Positions 7,311-10,995 of a DNA stretch of 10,995 bases are shown in pieces. Where the stretch lies: the NCBI GenBank assembly GCA_030635565.1, contig DAOVYP010000040.1:1-10995 (forward strand), written 5' to 3'. The notes beneath the pieces are model-generated. The model worked only from the letters and a program-made list of their open reading frames with translations. It was not told where the DNA came from and did not search any database. The position numbers were made by a program, and so were the translations under genes. Every line of letters starts with the position of its first letter. Positions within the stretch are counted from its first letter, which is position 1. The stretch is from Spirochaeta sp. (lineage in GTDB: Bacteria; Spirochaetota; Spirochaetia; DSM-2461).

Positions 7311-8705
7311 CTAAACCTCCACGCCGGCGGCAAGGGCCAGGGCCCTGAGTTTCTCGTTGGTTTCTTCCAGCTCGCGCTCGGGATTCGAGTCGTACACAAC
7401 ACCGCCCCCCGCCTGGAGGAAAAGCCGGTTCTCCTTTTTCAGGGCGCTGCGGATTGTGATGCAGGTGTCCAGTGACCCGCCGGGTTCCAGGTAGCCCACC
7501 AGGCCGGCATAGAAGGAACGGGGCATCACTTCGATACCGGCGACGGTTTTCACCGCCTGTATCTTCGGCGCTCCCGAAACCGTGCCTGCCGGGAAGGTGG
7601 CCCGAATGACATCAGCGGCGGTTTTCCCCTCCCTCAGGGTTCCCTCCACCTGGCTGACGATGTGCATCACCTTGGAATATTTTTCGATAGACATCATTTC
7701 AGTGACCTCTACCGAGCCGACGTCACAGACTCTTCCCAGGTCGTTTCTCCCCAGGTCCACAAGCATCAGATGTTCGGCCTTTTCCTTCTCGTCGGCCAGC
7801 AGTTCATCGGCCAGGGCCCGGTCCTCGGCTTCATTCTTCCCCCGTCGGCGGGTCCCTGCAAGAGGCCGGAGCAATACACGGCCGTGTTGTACCTTAACAT
7901 GCACTTCCGGAGAAGCACCGAAGAGCTGCCAGGGCCCGAAATCCAGAAAGAACTGATACGGCGAAGGATTGGAGCTCCGCAGGGCCCGATAGGCCTCCAG
8001 CGCCGGCATCTCCGTAGCGATTTCCAGCCTGCGGGATGGTACAGCCTGGAGGAGGTTACCTTTGATAACCTCCTGCCGTACTTTAGAGACCGCCGTCTTG
8101 TAAGACTCGCTCTCCTCTTTGGAGGATGCGATAATCGCGGGATATTCGGTGGGCTGTTCCATCATGTAATTGAAATTCATATCGTTAATCCTGGCTTCAG
8201 TGCGGTCCAGGGCCTTTTCCAGATCGATATCATCGTCCCCGCCGTAGTTGATACCCACCAGGTGGACCAGATCGGTGTAGTGATCGAAGATGACGAAGAC
8301 ATGGCCGAAGATAAAAGCCGCCAGCGGCAGCCCCAGGGGATCCGGCCGATCCGGGAAGGTGAAGGAATCACAATAGGCGGCGAACTCGAAGGACAGGAAT
8401 CCGATTCCACCGGCGGGAAACGGAAACTCGGTCTCCACATCGACATGCTCTGCTGCAATCTCCTCAAGAACATCCAGGATATCCTTACCGTCGTCTCCCA
8501 TCGAGCGACGCTCCGGTCCCCTGATCAGAACCACCGAGTCCCCTTCCTGTCTCACCTGGAAAGCTTCCTCAACCAGCAGCAGGGAGTAGCGTTCCCGGCC
8601 TCTGGAAAGGGACGAGGATTCCAGTATCACCCTGGCGTCCAGTTTCCTGGCCAGCCCGAAAGGTGTATGTTTTTCACCCGGCAATGTTCTCATAATCGGA
8701 TCCAT
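7311..8705 (-). CDS. trpE: Anthranilate synthase component I
   Basis: TrpE converts chorismate plus ammonia (from the TrpG domain of the next gene) to anthranilate, the committed step. It has 464 residues, slightly short but within the bacterial range. The chorismate-binding fold is unmistakable: NPSPYQFFL (246-254), GASPE (263-267), PLAGTRRRG (281-289), DLGRNDLGRV (317-326), His348, TFPAGTVSGAPK (370-381) and GGGVVYDS (433-440). Near the N-terminus, LESSSLSRGRERYS (28-41) corresponds to the LLES-type region that binds tryptophan for feedback inhibition, so allosteric control is likely. PABA synthase PabB is a relative, but the trp operon context settles the call. Start ATG 8705 has GGAG (8715-8712) 6 bp upstream; Met5 is a weaker alternative. 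It is the first gene of the operon, with a probable promoter at 8863-8834 and a leader of about 120 bases. Confidence 0.95.
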   Translation of the reverse strand: MDPIMRTLPGEKHTPFGLARKLDARVILESSSLSRGRERYSLLLVEEAFQVRQEGDSVVLIRGPERRSMGDDGKDILDVLEEIAAEHVDVETEFPFPAGGIGFLSFEFAAYCDSFTFPDRPDPLGLPLAAFIFGHVFVIFDHYTDLVHLVGINYGGDDDIDLEKALDRTEARINDMNFNYMMEQPTEYPAIIASSKEESESYKTAVSKVRQEVIKGNLLQAVPSRRLEIATEMPALEAYRALRSSNPSPYQFFLDFGPWQLFGASPEVHVKVQHGRVLLRPLAGTRRRGKNEAEDRALADELLADEKEKAEHLMLVDLGRNDLGRVCDVGSVEVTEMMSIEKYSKVMHIVSQVEGTLREGKTAADVIRATFPAGTVSGAPKIQAVKTVAGIEVMPRSFYAGLVGYLEPGGSLDTCITIRSALKKENRLFLQAGGGVVYDSNPERELEETNEKLRALALAAGVEV

Positions 8706-8732
8706 GCTGATCTCCAGTCGGCCTCAATGAAC

Positions 8733-8751
8733 GGTATCATACCCGAGGGTA
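8733..8751 (-). repeat. Overlapping inverted repeats in the trpE leader
   Basis: On the plus strand, GGTAT (8733-8737) pairs with ATACC (8739-8743), while TACCC (8740-8744) pairs with GGGTA (8747-8751). The two small stems share one arm and so exclude each other. They lie about 30-45 bases ahead of the trpE start codon, close to its ribosome site. Stems and loops are very short, so an RNA switch is only a possibility. Confidence 0.3.
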
Positions 8752-8795
8752 CTTCTCTCGCTACGTTTGGGAATCACAACCCGGCCGCTTTACCT

Positions 8796-8817
8796 GTGTT
8801 TCTACTTGTAGATACAC
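8796..8817. repeat. Imperfect palindrome A, possible operator in trpE leader
   Basis: GTGT-T-TCTAC-TT-GTAGA-T-ACAC is a 22-bp palindrome with 9 of 10 possible pairs matching on each side. In the 23-bp register starting at 8796 it matches elements at 8851 and 8968 at 14 positions each, so it is a looser member of that family. It would lie just downstream of the trpE transcription start predicted from the 8863-8834 promoter, a position suited to a repressor. Confidence 0.5.
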
Positions 8818-8833
8818 CTATGCATCAGGGTGG

Positions 8834-8863
8834 AGTCTAAAATTTCCCGGGTGTTCTTGTCAA
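8834..8863 (-). promoter_or_regulatory. Putative sigma-70 promoter for the trp operon
   Basis: The minus strand shows a perfect -35 TTGACA (8863-8858), an 18-bp spacer and -10 TAGACT (8839-8834, 4 of 6 matches). Transcription would begin near 8827, giving a trpE leader of about 120 bases. The -35 box sits in the middle of repeat B (8851-8873), suggesting repression by occlusion. Confidence 0.5.
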
Positions 8864-8873
8864 TAGAAACATC
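8851..8873. repeat. Repeat B, possible operator over the trp -35 box
   Basis: The plus strand reads GTGTTCTT, seven bases, then AGAAACATC. It matches repeat C (8968-8990) at 18 of 23 positions in the same orientation, and both have the dyad TTCT-N7-AGAA on either strand. The element covers the perfect TTGACA of the putative trp promoter. Repetition, dyad symmetry and promoter overlap together point to a regulator-binding site; the regulator is unknown. Confidence 0.5.
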
Positions 8874-8883
8874 TCGTGAGCTG

Positions 8884-8909
8884 CCTGTTCCGGGAAAAAG
8901 TACAGGAAC
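8884..8909. repeat. Two alternative inverted repeats
   Basis: CCTGT (8884-8888) pairs with ACAGG (8902-8906), and GTTCC (8887-8891) pairs with GGAAC (8905-8909). The arms overlap, so only one pairing can form at a time. The element is upstream of the proposed trp start site and would matter in RNA only if transcription begins farther upstream. It could equally be a protein-binding site or chance. Confidence 0.25.
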
Positions 8910-8924
8910 CAGGTAATAAACGCC

Positions 8925-8939
8925 GGATTGTTCCAATCC
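8925..8939. repeat. Short perfect hairpin
   Basis: GGATTG (8925-8930) and CAATCC (8934-8939) are perfectly complementary around a 3-base loop. There is no T-run on either side, so it is not an intrinsic terminator. It may be a small protein-binding site. Confidence 0.3.
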
Positions 8940-8967
8940 AAAACAAGGTTGAATTCGCATAATCCTC

Positions 8968-8990
8968 GCGTTCTTATAGATAGAAACAAC
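8968..8990. repeat. Repeat C, possible operator
   Basis: The plus strand reads GCGTTCTTATAGATAGAAAC then AAC, matching repeat B (8851-8873) at 18 of 23 positions in the same orientation, starts 117 bp apart. Plus-strand TTGAAT (8949-8954) and TCTTAT (8972-8977) at 17-bp spacing could form a weak promoter for the binding-protein gene, with its -10 inside this element, so one regulator might act on both divergent units. That promoter is speculative. Confidence 0.45.
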
Positions 8991-9055
8991 AGCAAAACAG
9001 CCGTAATTCGACTTTTAATCGATTCTTAAATATCCATTAACCCCTGTTTTAATAA

Positions 9056-9061
9056 TATAAC
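9056..9061 (+). promoter_or_regulatory. Possible -10 box for the binding-protein operon
   Basis: TATAAC (9056-9061) matches the -10 consensus at 5 of 6 positions within an AT-rich stretch, but no acceptable -35 lies 16-18 bp upstream. A start near 9068 would leave a leader of about 70 bases before ATG 9141. Confidence 0.25.
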
Positions 9062-9140
9062 GGCATTTTACCAACGGAAGACTTGTGAAATAAACAATGT
9101 CATGCCAAATTGACAGGACCATATTAAAAAGGGGAAATGT

Positions 9141-10772
9141 ATGAAGAAACTACTTCTACTCGTTCTCGTTCTCGCATCCATTGCCGGTATGGCTTTTGCC
9201 GGCGGCGGAAAGGAAGCCGAAGAGGCCGCTGCACCGGCTGCCTCATCTGAAGCCGCCGCGCCTGCCGCTGATGACAAATCAGGAGGCGTTCTCGTCTTCG
9301 GCCGCCCCGGCGACTCGGTCGGCCTGGATCCTGCCCGTGAAACCGATGGTGAGTCTTTCTACGCGACCCACCAGATCTTCGACACTCTTGTCGAATTCAA
9401 GACCGGAACCACCGAAATCGTTCCCGCACTGGCCACCAGCTGGGATGTGTCCGACGACAATCTCACTTACACCTTCCACTTGAGGGAAGGAGTGAAGTTC
9501 CACGACGGCACCCCGATGAACGCCGACGCGGTTGTCTTCTCCCTGGACCGTCAGCTGTCCGAGGATCATAAGTATCATGAGTACGGTCCCTGGAAGTACT
9601 GGCTCAATTACATGGGCATGAGTGACATCGTCGACAGCATCGTCGCCAAAGACGACCTGACAGTCGTCTTCAATCTCCAGAAGCCCGAGGCACCCTTCAT
9701 CGCCAACCTGGCCATGGACTTTGCCGGCATCGTCTCTCCCACCGCCTTCATGGCCGATCCTGAGGGTTTCTCCTCGAATCCCGTGGGAACCGGTCCCTTC
9801 AAGTTCGTCAGCTGGACCAAAGACTCGGACATTGTCCTGGACAGGAATGATGACTACTGGGAAGATGTCTTTCTGGACCGCCTCATCTTAAAGGTTATCC
9901 CCGATGCAACCGCCCGCTGGCTGGCCCTGCAGAAAGGCGAAGTGGACGTCATTGATTTCCCAGCCGCCGACGACCTGCCCGCCATGGCCGCCGATCCCGA
10001 TGTAGAGCTTATCCAGCAGGCCGGTTTGAATGTCGGTTACCTGGCTCTGAACAACGAGAAGAAACCCTACGATGACAAACGTGTCCGCCAGGCCATGAAC
10101 TATGCCATCGACCGGGATGAAATAATCGCGGCTGTTTACGGCAGCGCCGGCCAGGTTGCCAAGAACCCCATTCCACCGAATATCTGGTCCTATAACGATG
10201 ATATCGAAGCTTACCCTTATGACGTAGACAAAGCCAAGGCCCTCCTGGCCGAAGCCGGGTACGCAAACGGTTTCAAAACCGAAATCTGGGCCATGCCCGT
10301 TGCCCGTCCCTACAACCCTGATGCCCGGAAGATCGCCGAGATTATGCAGGCACAGCTTGCCAAGATCAACGTTGAAGTTGAGATTGTCTCCTATGAATGG
10401 GGTACCTATCTGGACAAATGCGACTTCGGTGAACATCAGGCCGCCATGCTCGGCTGGACCGGTGACAACGGCGATCCGGACAACTTCCTGTGGGTTCTGC
10501 TCTCCAAACCTTCCGCTGTGCCTCCTGCGGGCAATATCGCATTCTGGAAGAACGATGAGTTCACCGCACTGATCAAGGAAGCCAAGGAAATCGCAGATGT
10601 CGCGAAGCGGACCCAGCTGTACATGGATGCCCAGGTAATCTTCCACGAAGAGGCCCCATGGGTTCCCATTGCCCACTCCGTGGTGACGGTTCCATTAAGT
10701 ACCACTGTGAAGAATTTCAAGATTTCTCCCACCGGCACCCGTGTATTCAAGAGCGTCTGGCTCGAAAATTAA
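9141..10772 (+). CDS. ABC transporter substrate-binding protein, family 5 (peptide/nickel/oligosaccharide type)
   Basis: This 543-residue periplasmic receptor would deliver a peptide-like solute to the inner-membrane permease encoded next. A Sec signal peptide (1-20, MKKLLLLVLVLASIAGMAFA) is followed by GGGKE and an Ala/Glu-rich linker (about 24-47). There is no cysteine at the cleavage site, so it is predicted to be a soluble periplasmic protein rather than a lipoprotein. Family hallmarks: LTYTFHLREGVKFHDGTP (108-125), NADAVVFSLDR (127-137), NPVGTGPFKF (213-222) and RVRQAMNYAIDRDEII (314-329). Length is usual for OppA/DppA/NikA relatives. The sequence does not fix the substrate; dipeptides, oligopeptides and sugars are all possible. 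Start ATG 9141 has AGGGGA (9130-9135) 5 bp upstream. An OppB-type permease follows after 77 bp containing a strong hairpin, a common arrangement for expressing the binding protein above the membrane parts. Codon use is GC-rich and highly coding-like. Confidence 0.92.
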   Translation: MKKLLLLVLVLASIAGMAFAGGGKEAEEAAAPAASSEAAAPAADDKSGGVLVFGRPGDSVGLDPARETDGESFYATHQIFDTLVEFKTGTTEIVPALATSWDVSDDNLTYTFHLREGVKFHDGTPMNADAVVFSLDRQLSEDHKYHEYGPWKYWLNYMGMSDIVDSIVAKDDLTVVFNLQKPEAPFIANLAMDFAGIVSPTAFMADPEGFSSNPVGTGPFKFVSWTKDSDIVLDRNDDYWEDVFLDRLILKVIPDATARWLALQKGEVDVIDFPAADDLPAMAADPDVELIQQAGLNVGYLALNNEKKPYDDKRVRQAMNYAIDRDEIIAAVYGSAGQVAKNPIPPNIWSYNDDIEAYPYDVDKAKALLAEAGYANGFKTEIWAMPVARPYNPDARKIAEIMQAQLAKINVEVEIVSYEWGTYLDKCDFGEHQAAMLGWTGDNGDPDNFLWVLLSKPSAVPPAGNIAFWKNDEFTALIKEAKEIADVAKRTQLYMDAQVIFHEEAPWVPIAHSVVTVPLSTTVKNFKISPTGTRVFKSVWLEN

Positions 10773-10804
10773 GCTGATAGCGGCTTATTACAACGATTAG
10801 TATG

Positions 10805-10833
10805 ATCGGCCCGCCCAGGCAGGGCGGGCCGGT
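10805..10833 (+). terminator. Strong GC hairpin between binding-protein and permease genes (attenuating or stabilising)
   Basis: GGCCCGCCC (10808-10816) and GGGCGGGCC (10822-10830) pair perfectly around loop AGGCA. C10807-G10831, a U-G pair and A10805-U10833 extend the stem to about 12 pairs. Only three T bases follow, so full termination is doubtful. Partial termination or protection of the upstream mRNA 3' end would raise binding-protein level over the permease, as known for many ABC operons. Confidence 0.65.
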
Positions 10834-10849
10834 TTGAAATGTACGTTCT

Positions 10850-10995
10850 ATGTTGAAATTTATCCTGAAAAGGCTCGGCCTCCTCATTCCGACTCTTCTC
10901 GGCGTCGTCACGCTGGTCTTCTTCATGATCGCGTTGGCTCCCGGCGACCCCGCCCGCATCATGCTGGGAGAGCGGGCCAATGCCGAACAACTCGC
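10850..10995 (+). CDS. OppB/DppB-type ABC transporter permease, 5' end only
   Basis: The first 48 codons are visible and the gene runs off the window. The start MLKFILKRLGLLIPTLLGVV, then a membrane helix to about residue 30, then APGDPARIML, is the classic N-terminus of peptide/nickel ABC permeases of the OppB/DppB/NikB group. Such proteins form the inner-membrane channel with an OppC-type partner, which should follow downstream. The frame is closed by TGA at 10835-10837, so ATG 10850 is the first possible start. No Shine-Dalgarno precedes it (AAATGTACGTTCT); with the hairpin just upstream this predicts lower expression than the binding protein. Family call firm; substrate unknown. Confidence 0.88.
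   Translation, partial: MLKFILKRLGLLIPTLLGVVTLVFFMIALAPGDPARIMLGERANAEQL

Larger units (their letters stand above)
8706..9140. promoter_or_regulatory. Divergent intergenic region between trpE and the ABC binding-protein gene
   Basis: These 435 bp lie between trpE (leftward) and the binding-protein gene (rightward) and contain no recognisable gene or tRNA. The half near the binding-protein gene (about 8990-9130) is AT-rich, as expected for promoter DNA. It holds three related palindrome-like elements (8796-8817, 8851-8873, 8968-8990), a trpE-facing promoter, and several small inverted repeats. I found no T-box sequence, no TrpR-like operator and no trp leader peptide with adjacent Trp codons. 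Confidence 0.7.

Noticed and set aside
8796..8817. TTTCTACTTGTAGAT resembles the stem of a Cas12a-type CRISPR repeat
   Set aside because: It is a single copy with no regular spacers, no array and no cas genes; it is better explained as a palindromic operator.
7662..8840. 392-codon open frame on the plus strand opposite trpE
   Set aside because: It is antisense to a clear TrpE with all family motifs, has no ribosome site or recognisable domain, and is the kind of shadow frame that GC-rich genes produce.
8706..9000. Classical trp attenuator, T-box leader or TrpR operator upstream of trpE
   Set aside because: I found no adjacent Trp codons in a leader peptide, no stem with a U-run on the minus strand, no AGGGTGG-type T-box in trpE orientation, and no ACTAGT-like operator.
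9110..9115. Perfect TTGACA on the plus strand ahead of the binding-protein gene
   Set aside because: A -10 at proper spacing would fall on the ribosome site and start codon, and none is present there.

Overview
The window is a bacterial chromosomal segment. It is GC-rich except for one AT-rich stretch. A Spirochaetes member (Spirochaeta-like) is the best guess. The main clue is the solute-binding protein near the right end: its signal peptide ends in ...FA followed by GGGKE with no lipobox cysteine, a style common in spirochaete binding proteins. This placement is an inference, not a proof.

Layout. 1-897: 3' end of an ankyrin-repeat gene (+). 1054-2123: two overlapping, mutually similar small membrane proteins (+) in clearly AT-rich DNA, resembling paired half-size COG0701 (ArsP/YraQ-like) permeases. 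2157-8705: a complete tryptophan operon on the minus strand in canonical order, trpE - trpG/D - trpC/F/B - trpA. Seven activities are carried on four polypeptides, including a predicted triple fusion TrpC-TrpF-TrpB. 8706-9140: a 435-bp divergent regulatory region with related palindrome-like elements, one of which covers a perfect -35 box facing trpE. 9141-10772: a family 5 (peptide/nickel/oligosaccharide) ABC substrate-binding protein (+). 10805-10833: a strong hairpin. 10850-end: the start of an OppB/DppB-type inner-membrane permease.

How the genes work together. The trp cluster would convert chorismate to tryptophan: TrpE/TrpG make anthranilate, TrpD adds phosphoribose, TrpF isomerises, TrpC closes the indole ring, and TrpA/TrpB make tryptophan. 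Its genes are tightly coupled: 4-bp overlaps at trpD/trpC (GTGA) and trpB/trpA (ATGA), and a 2-bp gap at trpE/trpG. The divergent ABC operon imports a peptide-like solute. The shared upstream region makes co-regulation possible but does not show it.

Points most worth a second look are the TrpC-TrpF-TrpB junction, which keeps a full Shine-Dalgarno plus GTG start for TrpB and hides an overlapping TGA one frame away (recent fusion, frameshift, dual product or sequencing error); the repeated putative operators between trpE and the binding-protein gene; and the AT-rich tandem half-permeases.
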